64,000 nucleotides of DNA from JBBDMX01 sp040878035 (GCA_040878035.1 JBBDMX010000091.1:5518-69517), one strand, 5' to 3'; numbered from the stretch's first letter, positions 6,861-16,609 are shown. Numbers and translations: made by a program. The notes: generated by a model from the letters alone, not told the origin.

Positions 6861-9800
6861 TCAACACCGCACCGCGGCTCCCGCGCCGACAAACAACAGT
6901 GTCGCCTCAATGCCCGGCGCAGGCACGCGCAACATCGTCGCCAGCGCCGCCCGATACGCCTCGACCTGCGGCCGATAGCGCGCGACCAGCGCATCGAGAT
7001 TGCCTCGATCCTCCGCCACACGGTCCGTCTTGTAATCCAACAGGTGCACACCAGTCACCGCGCCATCCGCGCCGCGCCGCACCACGACGCGATCGAACCG
7101 GCCGGTCAGCAATTCCTGCCGCTCGTGCCGCACAGCAAACGGTCGCTCGCGCCATAGCTCGATCCGCGCGCCCTGGCCGAGCACCGGCCGCGACAGCGCC
7201 GCAACAATCGCCGGCTGCCGCAACATGCGCCCAAACGACTCCACATGAGTACGCGCCAATTCGAGGTCCACCAACCCATCGCAGCGCGCCGCCTCCTCCA
7301 GCAGCCGGGCCTCATCCGGCGGAGCCTCGCAATCAAGCCATCCGACCAGCCCAAACCACGCATGCAACAGCGTGCCATATTGAAGTCCATGCCCCGGCTC
7401 CAGCGCTAACAGATCGGCGGCACGCACCCGACCCTGCGCTTCAAGCAACGACGGACTGACCGAGCGCCACGACCGCCGCGCCCCGCCTTCGGCAGGCGAC
7501 GCCAACGCGATCCGCACCGGCGCAAGCCCGGCCATGCGAGTCCGCTCCGGGGGCGAGCTTGGCCGGGATCGATCATGCTCAACCCCCGCCCACCCCGCAT
7601 CGCCGCTCTGGTACAGCACCTCCCCACCCGCGTAACTCTCCGCCAACTCACCCAGCGCATGCCGCAGAATCGCCGCGTAAGACCCATCCGTTCGACCCGC
7701 GGCGCCCAACCCGCTCTTGGTCTCCACCAGCGGCCGGGCAATCAAGTGCAGCGCAAAACGCGGCCGAGTCATGCCGACATACAGCCCGCAAAGATAGTCC
7801 CACATCCGCCGCGAACGCTGCTGCTGATACGCCGCCGCCACCGCCGGGCATGCCTCGCGCACCTGTTGATTCGTCTTGACAAACACCGCACGGATGGCGG
7901 CCGTCTCCTGCGGTCGATCGATATACACCGACTCCTCGGCACGAAACCGACGATTCAACTCCGGCAGCACCACCACATCGAACTCCAGCCCCTTGGCCTT
8001 GTGCGTCGTCATCACCCGCACCGGCGCCGGCGACGGCTCCTCCATGGCCGTGGCACGCACGTAGTCCACAAATCGCCCCGGCCGCAGCGTCAGCTCCGGA
8101 TCGTAGCGGTCTGCCAGTTCGATCAGTTGCATCAGCCGGGCGGCGCTGCGCGCCGCGCACCACGGCGCCAGCTCCCGTGCCCACGAGCCCACGACCTGGC
8201 CATAGCCATCCGCCAGCAGATTGCGTCGGATCGCCAGCGCCGTCGCCGCGATCGCGCTGCCAATCGCCGGCGCCGACACGCCCGGCGCTTCCAGTTCAGG
8301 CAATCGCAGAATCGCCCGCATCGGCGAATGCAGCACGTGGAACGCCGCGGCACTGTCGCCGGGATGATCCGCCAGCGTCAGTGCCGCGAGGATAACGTTG
8401 ACCGCCGGATCATCGGTGAGTGGGTTGCCGCCCTCGCCGCTGGCGTCCACGCCGGCCTGACGCAACTGGAAGATCAGCCGCCCCACCGTCTTGTTCTGCT
8501 GCACCAGCACGCCGACGCTGCGCCCCGGCGCCGCCTCGACGATGGCCTTGATCTTCTCCGCCACGTAACGCTCGTGCGTGTTGGCCGGCTCCAGCAACAC
8601 CGTCGCGTCCGGCGTTTCGCTTTGCTCATCATCCGCATCCTCCACCGCGCCATCCCCCGCCGGCGACGTGATCAACTCGACACACCCAGGCCGGGCCTCA
8701 TGAGCCGTGTGCGGCAAGAACAGCGCCTGCATCGCCCGCGCTTGCGGCAGGTCATCGGCCTTCAGCGCCGGCGTTTCACCCAACCCCACAAACACGCGAT
8801 TGACCGCATCGAGCACCACCTGCGATGACCGCCGGCTCTCCGACATCGCCCGTCGCGCCGACTCGTTCAGGTGCAAGTCGGCCTCAATGCGGTCAAACAA
8901 CTGGGCGCACCCGCCGCGCCAGCCGTAGATCGCCTGCTTCGGATCGCCCACGCAGAAGAAGCTTCGCTCCGCTTCCTCGGCATCGCCATAGGCGCAGATC
9001 TCCTCCGCGAACGGCCGCAGCACCGTCCACTGCTCCAGACTCGTATCCTGAAACTCGTCGAGCAGCAGGTCGCCGACCCGCGTGTCCAGGCGGAAGTAGA
9101 CATCGCGCACCAGGTCCTCACCCAGTTGGGGCAGCTCGCGCGCCAGCTTCTGCGGCAGGTCGGAAAAGAGCATGACGCGATGCTGGCGGCGCAGGCGCGT
9201 GTAGTGTCCATCGAAGCTGCGCATCAGGCGGTACGACGCCTGCGTCTGCTGCGCGGCCTGGGCGATCACCGCCGCGCGGGCGTGCGCGATCAGCGGTTCG
9301 TACGCTCGTCGCCACGATTCTGGTATCGGTGCCCGGCAGAAGCTCGGGTCACCGGCCGCAATCTTCGCCGCGACCCCGGCGTCGAGAAACCCGACCCAGT
9401 CACGCCCGTACAAGGCCGTCAGCGACTTGCCCAGGGCGTCGCCGTACCCCTTGTTCGGCGTCCCCTTGCCCGTCAGCGGCACGGATGACGCCAACCCCTC
9501 CAGCGTCCGCACCGCCGCGGCATAACCCGCCGCATCAAGCAGACCGTCGGGCACCTCGATCGCCGACCACTGTGCTTCGTCCGGCGCCTGGCGATACACG
9601 TCATACAGATCGCTGACCACCTGGTCGATCGCGGTGGTCACGGATCGCCGCGCCGCATCGTGATGCACTTTGCGCAGCAGGTCCACCAGCGTCTGTACCG
9701 GCTCATCCGCCAGCATGGCGTCGATGGCCGCCAGGCGCAACTGCCGCGCCATCGGATCGTCCGCCGCCACCAGCACCGGCTGGGGAGGAATGCCCAGTTC

Positions 9801-10184
9801 GTGCCGAAAGCTCTGCGCCACGCGGTTGAAGAAACTGTCGATCGTCGAGATCGACACGCGATGCAGTTGCCGCGCCATGGTGGCAAGCATGTGCTGGGCC
9901 TGCGTCAGCGACAATCCGGGCTGGCCCAGGGCCTCGCCCAATGCCGCAGCAGTCCGCGCATCGCACGCCGCCTCGGCCAGCCTCCGCAGCACGCGATCGA
10001 GAATCTCCCCCGCCGCCTTGCGCGTGAAAGTGATCGCCAGGATCGACTCGACCGGCCGGCCCCGCGCCACCAGCGCCAGGTACCGGCTGCTGAGCTGATA
10101 CGTCTTACCCGTCCCCGCCGAGGCGCGGATGATTTGATGGCCGACCGAACAGGGCTCGACGACTTGAGCGGCGCCGCGCGTCAT
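6861..10184 (-). CDS. addA: AddA-like UvrD helicase-nuclease
   Basis: A 1107-residue helicase-nuclease that unwinds and resects double-strand breaks with AddB for RecA loading. Helicase motifs in order: Walker A ASAGTGKT at 21-28, TFTRKAAGEI, DEFQDT at 376, FFCVGDPKQAIYGWRGG, VMTTHKAKGLEFDVVVLPEL and YVGMTRPR. The C-terminal PD-(D/E)XK nuclease has GRFDRVVV and LLDYKTD (Asp1050), so it looks active. ATG 10184 overlaps the addB stop (ATGA), giving translational coupling. A linker between helicase and nuclease contains a short palindromic repeat at 7524-7569. The gene points toward phoR. Confidence 0.93.
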   Translation of the reverse strand: MTRGAAQVVEPCSVGHQIIRASAGTGKTYQLSSRYLALVARGRPVESILAITFTRKAAGEILDRVLRRLAEAACDARTAAALGEALGQPGLSLTQAQHMLATMARQLHRVSISTIDSFFNRVAQSFRHELGIPPQPVLVAADDPMARQLRLAAIDAMLADEPVQTLVDLLRKVHHDAARRSVTTAIDQVVSDLYDVYRQAPDEAQWSAIEVPDGLLDAAGYAAAVRTLEGLASSVPLTGKGTPNKGYGDALGKSLTALYGRDWVGFLDAGVAAKIAAGDPSFCRAPIPESWRRAYEPLIAHARAAVIAQAAQQTQASYRLMRSFDGHYTRLRRQHRVMLFSDLPQKLARELPQLGEDLVRDVYFRLDTRVGDLLLDEFQDTSLEQWTVLRPFAEEICAYGDAEEAERSFFCVGDPKQAIYGWRGGCAQLFDRIEADLHLNESARRAMSESRRSSQVVLDAVNRVFVGLGETPALKADDLPQARAMQALFLPHTAHEARPGCVELITSPAGDGAVEDADDEQSETPDATVLLEPANTHERYVAEKIKAIVEAAPGRSVGVLVQQNKTVGRLIFQLRQAGVDASGEGGNPLTDDPAVNVILAALTLADHPGDSAAAFHVLHSPMRAILRLPELEAPGVSAPAIGSAIAATALAIRRNLLADGYGQVVGSWARELAPWCAARSAARLMQLIELADRYDPELTLRPGRFVDYVRATAMEEPSPAPVRVMTTHKAKGLEFDVVVLPELNRRFRAEESVYIDRPQETAAIRAVFVKTNQQVREACPAVAAAYQQQRSRRMWDYLCGLYVGMTRPRFALHLIARPLVETKSGLGAAGRTDGSYAAILRHALGELAESYAGGEVLYQSGDAGWAGVEHDRSRPSSPPERTRMAGLAPVRIALASPAEGGARRSWRSVSPSLLEAQGRVRAADLLALEPGHGLQYGTLLHAWFGLVGWLDCEAPPDEARLLEEAARCDGLVDLELARTHVESFGRMLRQPAIVAALSRPVLGQGARIELWRERPFAVRHERQELLTGRFDRVVVRRGADGAVTGVHLLDYKTDRVAEDRGNLDALVARYRPQVEAYRAALATMLRVPAPGIEATLLFVGAGAAVRC
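7524..7569. repeat. REP-like palindrome (CCCGGCCA...GAGTC...TGGCCGGG) within addA
   Basis: AAGCCCGGCCATGCGAGTC and GCGAGCTTGGCCGGGAT form the two arms. Near-identical 37-bp copies occur at 27039-27075 and 61447-61483. Here it encodes part of the linker before the nuclease domain. Confidence 0.85.
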
Positions 10185-13180
10185 GGTTCGCCCTCCCTCG
10201 CCGCAGCGCTCACCAGCCCCCGCGTCTGCGCCGCGATGCGCTGGGCGCGATCCAGCGCCTCGTCCATGCACAGGGCGGCAAACTCATCGGCAACCGCCTC
10301 GGTCGGCGGCCAGAACACGCCGCGGCGAATCAGCCGAATGATCCGCCGCGCCTCCTCAATGGCGCTGGCGACCTCTTCCTCGCCCCACGGCGCCTCATCC
10401 AAAACCTCCCGCCCCAAGTCCTTGGGCAACTGCACATAGCCCAATCCGAACGGCCCGGCCATCCCCGCCGACGCCGCCAGCAGCGTATACAGCGGCAACT
10501 GCAAATCAACCCATCGCTTCGCATGCTTCGACCCCGTGCGGTGACGCTGCTCGGGCGTCATCGCCGTGTCGCCGGTCTTGTAGTCCAGTATGCGATGGCC
10601 GTGCACTTCATGCACGTCCACGCGGTCGATGCGCCCGGTGATAGTGAACGGCTCTCCATCCACCTCCAGCACTGCTGACAAGTCACGCTCTACGCCCTGC
10701 CGCCCGATGCGCCAGCCTTCGCGGTTCTGTTGCGCCTGCCAGCGCGCCAGGCGATCCAACCGCTCGCGCAACTGCTCGCACTGGATCAGCACCGCCGCTG
10801 GCGGATTGCCTCCATACTGCCGCTGCCGGGCCTCTTCCAGCATGCTCTGCAGCGCGTGAGCGATCGCCTGCTCGTCCGGCGAGGCCGCCACATCACTGTG
10901 CCCGAAAGCTTCCAACACGCTATGCGCCAAATTGCCAAACGCCAGGCCGTCCATCTCCACCGCGCGATCGTCCAGCGCCTCGAGCCTGCACACGTGACGC
11001 AGGTAGAAGCGATACGGGCACGCCAGGTAATCGCGAAAGGCCGTGACGCGCAACTTCACCAACGGCGATCGGCACGACGGCAACGGAATCACAAATCGAT
11101 CGTCGCCCGGCTCAAGCAGCAGCGGCGCCTGGCGCTGCGCCTCGCCCGCGTGCTCGCCATAGAACCGCTGCATCCGCTGCGGCAACTCGGCATCCTCGCA
11201 CGCCAATAGCAATCGACTGGGCACCAGCGGATCGCCTTCGGCGCCGCGCCGCCCGGTGATCAGCCGCACGTGCTCCCGACTGTGCAGCATCGCCGTGAGC
11301 ATCGCCATGTCGCGCGCATAGCGGTGACGATTGTCGGTCAGTCCCAGCACCCGCCGCACATGATCGGGCAGAAACGCATCGGCGTTGACGCTCTGGGGAA
11401 TCGCGCCTTCGTTGACCCCGGTGACGATCAGCACCGGCGCATCGTCCAGGTGCAACTCCAGCCAGCCCAGCAGTTCGACCGCCGGCGGCCCGCCTTGCCG
11501 TGGCAGCTCCACCTCCGCCAGTTGCGACAGCGCGACATTCACCGCCTGTGCCAGTGTCACCTCCGGCACGATCGGACTGCTCGGTTCGAGGGCCGCCTGC
11601 TCGCGCAGCACCTGGCCGATCAACTCCAGGGCACGAATGATCTGCGCTTCCTGTTCATCCCCGCGTCGCAAGGGTTCGCCGCCATACAAACGCCCCAGCG
11701 CATCGGCAATGGCTTGCGACCACTGCGGCAGCGGCCGTCCCCGCGCGTGATCCGCCGGCGCCAGCGCCGCCAGCGCATCGTGCACGCCCTTGAGCCTTGC
11801 CTGCCGCTTGCTCTCACCCAACCAGTGGTGCGCCAGCCGGCCTTGCAGGTGCTCCGACACGTAGCAATCCAGCAGGCTCAGCCAGTCATGCACACCGTCG
11901 TCGGCCTCGGCGAGAGTAGTCGCCAGGTACGCCTCGACATCGGGATGACGCAAGAGCGCCGCAAAGTCGTCGAAGCGATCCGATGCCAGCCACCGCGCCC
12001 ACGACGCAAGGAACAGCGCAGGCCGCGACAGCGCCAGCCGCCGGCCCACCGCGGCGCGAGCCGGCACGCCCGCCAACTCCAACGTCCGCTGGACCATCGG
12101 GGCCTGCGCCTCATCACCCATGCCCACGGTGATCTGGTCCGCCGCCAGTTCAAGGCCATGGGCTACGCAGATTTCGGATTTCGAATTTGGAATTTTGGAT
12201 TGGATTCGAATTTCGGACTTCGAACTTCTAGCTTCTGCCTTGCCCTTGGCCCTTCCGGGGGTTGGCCCTTGATCTGCCGTAATCTCCTCCAAACAGCGCA
12301 ACACCTCATAAGCCTGATCGCGTGGCCGATCCGCAATCCTCACCCGCTCCATCGGAATGTTCAGCCGCGCCTCGTGCCAGTGCTCGACATTCAAGCATCC
12401 CATGTCATCGAACCCCGCCGCCGCCGACTCCGGCGCTTGCACCAGCGCCGTAATCTGCGTCGCCCCCTCGCTCACCTGCATCAGCATGTCGCGCGTGACG
12501 CGATTCAGGTCCAGCGTCGCCAGCAGAACGATCTCGCGCGGCCCCCCGGAAGCCCCCAGCCCCCCCGGAATGGCACAGCATTGCCCCTCCACCGCCGCAC
12601 GCCGGGCTGCATCCCGCGTGATGTACCCCACCTGCGCCAGCGTCGCCTCATAAAGCGCCTGAAGCTGCCCCAGCGCCTCCCAGCGCGGCTGATCGGTGAA
12701 GTCCATCTCCGCCGCACAACGCTGGGCCACCTGCCCGACCGCCACCCCCTGCCCCGCCAGTTCCGCATCCAGCCGGCCCAAATCCTGCGCCAACGCCAGC
12801 CAGCCAGACAAATCCTCCGCCCCCGCCCCCGGCCCCGGAGGATCATGCACCACCACCCGCAGGACTTCCGGGTCAGCCCGCCGCAGCCCATGCGCGCGGG
12901 CCAATAGCGCCAGCAGATCGCCGGCAACTTTTCCCTTGGGCTTGTAGAGCTGCTCAGGCAACTCCCCCTGCGTCACAATCCGCGGCGGAATCAACACAAG
13001 GTCATCGGCCCCCATCGCCAGCAATTCCAGCAACCGCCGCCCGGCCCGCCGCGCCGGCACCACAATCATCACCTCGCCCAAATCCAGCACGCCCTCGCGC
13101 CCAAAACGCGCACGCAGCCACGCCACAGCCCGCACCAGGCCCGGCTCATCCCACCCCAGGAAATGTCGCGCAATCGGCAT
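10181..13180 (-). CDS. addB: AddB-like nuclease subunit
   Basis: A 999-residue partner of AddA. The N-terminal half is helicase-like but lacks Walker A. The region LIVTGVNEGAIPQS is typical of AddB. The C-terminal PD-(D/E)XK nuclease has AFRDYLACPYRFYLRHVCRL (Cys of the usual Fe-S clamp), then GRIDRVDV and ILDYKTGD (Asp866). ATG 13180 is chosen because 13 upstream in-frame residues have no family match. Residues about 315-336 are repeat-derived (KSEIRIQ and NSKSEI), an in-frame insertion of the TTTCGGAT repeat. The stop overlaps addA. Confidence 0.9.
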   Translation of the reverse strand: MPIARHFLGWDEPGLVRAVAWLRARFGREGVLDLGEVMIVVPARRAGRRLLELLAMGADDLVLIPPRIVTQGELPEQLYKPKGKVAGDLLALLARAHGLRRADPEVLRVVVHDPPGPGAGAEDLSGWLALAQDLGRLDAELAGQGVAVGQVAQRCAAEMDFTDQPRWEALGQLQALYEATLAQVGYITRDAARRAAVEGQCCAIPGGLGASGGPREIVLLATLDLNRVTRDMLMQVSEGATQITALVQAPESAAAGFDDMGCLNVEHWHEARLNIPMERVRIADRPRDQAYEVLRCLEEITADQGPTPGRAKGKAEARSSKSEIRIQSKIPNSKSEICVAHGLELAADQITVGMGDEAQAPMVQRTLELAGVPARAAVGRRLALSRPALFLASWARWLASDRFDDFAALLRHPDVEAYLATTLAEADDGVHDWLSLLDCYVSEHLQGRLAHHWLGESKRQARLKGVHDALAALAPADHARGRPLPQWSQAIADALGRLYGGEPLRRGDEQEAQIIRALELIGQVLREQAALEPSSPIVPEVTLAQAVNVALSQLAEVELPRQGGPPAVELLGWLELHLDDAPVLIVTGVNEGAIPQSVNADAFLPDHVRRVLGLTDNRHRYARDMAMLTAMLHSREHVRLITGRRGAEGDPLVPSRLLLACEDAELPQRMQRFYGEHAGEAQRQAPLLLEPGDDRFVIPLPSCRSPLVKLRVTAFRDYLACPYRFYLRHVCRLEALDDRAVEMDGLAFGNLAHSVLEAFGHSDVAASPDEQAIAHALQSMLEEARQRQYGGNPPAAVLIQCEQLRERLDRLARWQAQQNREGWRIGRQGVERDLSAVLEVDGEPFTITGRIDRVDVHEVHGHRILDYKTGDTAMTPEQRHRTGSKHAKRWVDLQLPLYTLLAASAGMAGPFGLGYVQLPKDLGREVLDEAPWGEEEVASAIEEARRIIRLIRRGVFWPPTEAVADEFAALCMDEALDRAQRIAAQTRGLVSAAAREGEP
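12170..12233. repeat. TTTCGGAT-type repeat inside addB
   Basis: ATTTCGGATTTCGAATTTGG and related units run for about 64 bp and stay in frame with addB, adding about 21 residues to a loop. This AT-richer segment stands out from the surrounding GC-rich gene. Confidence 0.85.
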
Positions 13181-13256
13181 CCCGCGATGATAGCAGCCCC
13201 TCTCCACTTCCGGCGGCAAAAGGTGGTCGCCAGGCCAATCTCACAGGGCCGCTCTG

Positions 13257-13296
13257 ACCCCCTCGCCCTTCTTAGGGAGAGGGCCGGGGTGAGGGC
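13257..13296. repeat. CCCTCTCCC/GGGAGAGGG dispersed palindrome
   Basis: ACCCCCTCGCCCTTCTTAGG followed by GAGAGGGCCGGGGTGAGGG. Relatives lie at 34677-34720, 53249-53310, 53389-53430, 59480-59518 and 59605-59640. It is upstream of addB. Confidence 0.8.
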
Positions 13297-13410
13297 AGGG
13301 CGATGGTGGACGACCACCCGAAGATGGGCCAAAGAGAGCATCCGCGCCCCCGTTTGTCACCTCCACCCGGCTTGGCTATACTCGCCCCATCTCAACCCAG
13401 GGGGTTCCGG

Positions 13411-14187
13411 ATGGACTCACACTTACGCAGCAGTCAGTCCGACGAACTTGCCATGGATTGCAGCATCTCGACGCCCACGGATTGCAATCCGTGGGTCCCC
13501 ACCGCCAGCTACCGCGGCGACGCCTGGCAAGGCTGGTTCCACGTCGTAGGCAATACCTACGGCACATGGCTCTACGGTGACGACCGCGGCTTCCGCACGC
13601 GCCACCACCGCCAGCACATCGAGGGCGACTACAAGCATCCCCCGCCCCCGGGCGTTTACGACGCGCTGCGCTTGTGCAGCGAACGAGCCTTGGGCCGCGC
13701 CCCCGTCGTGCTCTCGTGGGAGGCACGCGTGCAGGCCTGCCTCACGTTCGCCAAGACCCTGCGCTTCCACCACGTCGAGTTGCTCGACCTGGCAATCACC
13801 GCACGTCATTACCACCTCCTGGCCCGCTTCCCCTGCACCCCGCAGTGGATCGCCCTCCTGAGCGAAGCCCACGGATTGCAGGAAGCCCACGGATTGCAAT
13901 CCGTGGGCGTCGGCGTCCTGCAAACCGTGGGCTTCCACCGCCACGACCGCCGCCGCAAGTCCGCCCTCGACGACCCGCCGCGCCACTACACGGGCATCGC
14001 CAAGAAAGAATCCGCCCGCCACCTCTCCCGCCTCACCCTCGTCCCGCCCGGCGGCGCCTGGGCCAAACGCTGCCACCCCATCCCCATCGGGAATCCCGGC
14101 CACTTCCAACACGTCCGCACCTACGTTCCTGATCACGTCCACCAGGGCGCAGCCGTCCTGTCCCGCCTCGCATCATCCTCAGAATGA
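13411..14187 (+). CDS. Y1 (HUH) transposase-like protein with embedded REP palindromes
   Basis: The core begins around residue 48 with WFHVVGNTYGTWLYGDDRGF and RHHRQHIEGDYK, a pattern I associate with planctomycete IS200/REP-associated transposase-like proteins. RHYHLLARF supplies a His-x-His pair in the HUH position, and VRTYVPDHVHQGA near the C-terminus may supply the catalytic Tyr. Two stretches are not family sequence but repeat DNA read in frame: TPTDCNPWV near residue 23, and the EAHGLQ/SVGVGVLQTVGF region. They correspond to palindromes at 13474-13495 and 13864-13935. ATG 13411 follows a G-rich stretch; the frame is open further upstream. It may be active in REP mobility or a domesticated relative. 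Confidence 0.65.
   Translation: MDSHLRSSQSDELAMDCSISTPTDCNPWVPTASYRGDAWQGWFHVVGNTYGTWLYGDDRGFRTRHHRQHIEGDYKHPPPPGVYDALRLCSERALGRAPVVLSWEARVQACLTFAKTLRFHHVELLDLAITARHYHLLARFPCTPQWIALLSEAHGLQEAHGLQSVGVGVLQTVGFHRHDRRRKSALDDPPRHYTGIAKKESARHLSRLTLVPPGGAWAKRCHPIPIGNPGHFQHVRTYVPDHVHQGAAVLSRLASSSE
13474..13495. repeat. Perfect 22-bp palindrome inside the Y1 transposase-like gene
   Basis: CCCACGG-ATTGCAAT-CCGTGGG is a perfect palindrome in the N-terminal coding region. The same sequence recurs at 13885-13908. Confidence 0.92.
13864..13935. repeat. Nested REP palindrome inside the Y1 transposase-like gene
   Basis: An outer inverted repeat (13864-13883 with 13916-13935, one mismatch) encloses a perfect 24-bp palindrome at 13885-13908. 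A half copy of the unit is therefore repeated four times in 72 bp. All of it is in frame. Confidence 0.92.
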
Positions 14188-14359
14188 ACCATCCGAGACC
14201 CTCGAATCCTACGCATTGCGATGCCCACGCATTACTCCGGAGACAGGGATGAGCGGCACTATGTCCACCCCCAATGTATTGCGAGTATTCTAAGTGCTCT
14301 GGTCCGACGAACGTTTCTGGTCCGTAGCCTCGAGAAGGCTTTCTTGCTGAGGTCGTGAC

Positions 14360-15575
14360 ATGACTGTTGACGCTACTCCAACCAAAGTCGTTCTTCTCTT
14401 GGGAGCAGGTTTCTCAAGGTTCGCCGGCTTACCCGTCATGAGCGAGTTCGGCGATCCCATTTGGCACCGCGATCGCATTGCGCGATTGATAGGACCGGTG
14501 GACGCCCTTAGCAAAGGAGGTCAAGCGGCACAATCAGCGCCGGCTCTCCTTAAGGCAGGAAGGACCTTCGAATTGTTCCAGCAGTATTGCGATTCGGCCC
14601 GCACCTTCCTCACCACAAGCTCTGCAATTTCCCGTTGCTGAGGTGATCGAGCAGATCAAACTCTGGCTCTGGAACGTGTACCAAGCGATCCCAGGAGCAT
14701 TCGATAGGGATAGACGCGATACGGTTCTAAAGCTCTACGGACGTTTTATGGAGCCGTTCCGCTCAATGGGTGATCGACTGGCGGTGTTGACAACAAACTA
14801 TGACGTGCTCTTCGAGTACATTGCAACTCATTGTGATAGACCTATGCCCGTCTGCTATCCCTTTGATGCGCGAGCTCTTTGGGTCAATAGACAGAACGAC
14901 TCGTACCTCTCCTCCTCGGGACAGCGGTCTCTCATCTGCAAGCTCCACGGAAGCGTGAACTATTTCGAGGCCAACGGCCCTCCTCCAGACAACGCCAATC
15001 ATCCACTCGATACCAATGCCAATACATCCACCTGGTTTGGCGTCAATACAGAGCGCGCGTATGAGAATGACAAACCTGAGGAGTGGGGAGGATATATTAT
15101 CGCATGTGACCGCGCCCCTTATCCCGCTACCGTCGCACTTGGGACCCTTTGGCGGCTTCAACATCTGGATCGGTACCGCAACCACGGCCGACCAATCCCC
15201 GCCATGATCCCTCCTACCTATGCGAAATTGCACGAGACTCCATGGCTGCGGCAGACTTGGTCGGCAGCGATGAATGCGCTGACGCACGCGCATCTGCTCA
15301 TAGCCATCGGCTATAGCATGCCACCAAGCGATGGGTTCATGCGCGCGATGATCCAAGGTGCCTTGGCAAGGCGCATGGCCGACCCGGCATTGTCCCATCG
15401 ACCTCTGGCGGTGTTCGTGCTGGATCGAAGTGATGGGGTGCTTGCACGCTACCGTGACCTGTTCCATCCACTTGCCGAGCAAGGGCGTCTTATCACTCGT
15501 CGACATCGCTTTGAGGAATGGGATACCAATGACGACAAGCAGTTCCAGTCACTGCTGGCTGAAGCGACAAAGTAG
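14360..15575 (+). pseudogene. SIR2-like protein gene, interrupted by one frameshift
   Basis: The first frame (14360-14641) starts MTVDATPTKVVLLLGAGFSR, a Rossmann GAG motif of SIR2-like domains. The second frame carries VLTTNYDVLFE (TxNYD), ICKLHGSVNY (LHGS) and LLIAIGYSMPPSD, also SIR2-like. The second frame is open upstream through LQFPVAEVIEQI, so the two parts join by removing one base between about 14605 and 14630. SIR2-like proteins often deplete NAD in phage defence; that role here is inferred from the domain and island context. The region is clearly less GC-rich than its neighbours, suggesting transfer. The frameshift may be real decay or a sequencing error. Confidence 0.75.
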
Positions 15576-15622
15576 CAGGAAAGCGGGCATCCATAGCAAT
15601 TGGATCCCCGCGTTTTTGTCCA

Positions 15623-16459
15623 TCAGGCATGAAAGACACACAGCCGGTGGTAGTCCAGCGCCGCGGGATCGGGGGCGAAGCGTTCGGGGGCTTGGAGGCG
15701 GCGGCCTTCGACGCTGCGTAGGGCGTGTTCGAGGTTGTGGGCGGCAACCGAGCTGCGCGGGGGAAGCCCGCGGCTGACTTCGCCGTCGAGTTGATCACGC
15801 AGGTGAGGGGAGAGTACTACGCGGTACTCTTGGTCGAAGGTGATCAGGCCGCGGTCGAAGGCGCGATCGTGGAGGGCGTTGAGGCACAGGCCGTTGCGGG
15901 GGTCGGCGCGGCGGGCGGAGTCCGTGCGCCAGGGGATGATGTGGCTGGCGTTGAGCAAGGCGGGGATGGCCAGGCCGGTCAGGGCGCAGCGTTTGCCATA
16001 TGCCATGAGCACGGCGTGGCGGAAGAAGCGTTGCACGCGACGAACCGTGACCAAACGTTGCGCCTCCGTTGGCCCATCGGGCAGCTTCACTTCCCGCACG
16101 ATGGTTGTCACCGTACCCTCCCCTGTGCGAAGCCTGCGTCCTCGTATCAATCGCTCATGGGCCGCCTCGGCTTCGGCGGCGACGGCGGTGCTGTTGGCGC
16201 TGAATTCCTCCCAGATTTGCGGCTCGAGTTTGCTGGCGTTGGTCAGGCCGCGCACGCCACGTGCTTGCAGCAACGGATCGAAGCTGGCGAAATTGCACGC
16301 CTTCATCGACACCGCAGAGGGGGTGCGGCCGAGTAGTTGCGCCAACGCGATGATCGTCGGGTTGCCGTGGCGCAGTTGTCCGAAGGGAGTGCGACAGTAA
16401 AGCCGAAACGCCAGTAACGATTCTTCGCGCGACCATGGACGACGTTCGGTCATAGGCAT
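15623..16459 (-). CDS. HNH endonuclease (HNH_2 type)
   Basis: The 278-residue protein has an N-terminal region WSREESLLAFRLYC...LGRTPSAVSMKACNFAS, often seen in putative restriction HNH proteins, and a C-terminal HNH domain. Key residues lie in CALTGLAIPALLNASHIIPW, then RADPRNGLCLNALHDRAFD. It probably cuts DNA; no specificity can be read. It converges on the SIR2-like gene with 47 bp between the stops. ATG 16459 is chosen. The frame stays open for 243 codons upstream through the 21-bp array, giving a possible 521-residue form, but that part looks like repeat DNA rather than a domain. Confidence 0.82.
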   Translation of the reverse strand: MPMTERRPWSREESLLAFRLYCRTPFGQLRHGNPTIIALAQLLGRTPSAVSMKACNFASFDPLLQARGVRGLTNASKLEPQIWEEFSANSTAVAAEAEAAHERLIRGRRLRTGEGTVTTIVREVKLPDGPTEAQRLVTVRRVQRFFRHAVLMAYGKRCALTGLAIPALLNASHIIPWRTDSARRADPRNGLCLNALHDRAFDRGLITFDQEYRVVLSPHLRDQLDGEVSRGLPPRSSVAAHNLEHALRSVEGRRLQAPERFAPDPAALDYHRLCVFHA

Positions 16460-16609
16460 AGTGTCCTCGCGGCAGGGATAACTGCAAGTAGCGGAGGGAA
16501 GAAATGGGGCCAGAGATGGGGAAGCAGGGCAAAGGGGTCGGAAGTCATGTAGGCGCCCCCGGCGCGTAATTTGGCCCCGATGGCGGCTGCTGGGGGGCGG
16601 CAGTGATAC

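Noticed and set aside
11270..12907. 545-residue plus-strand frame opposite addB
   Set aside because: Arg/Gln/Pro/His-rich composition typical of antisense of a high-GC gene; addB has clear domains.
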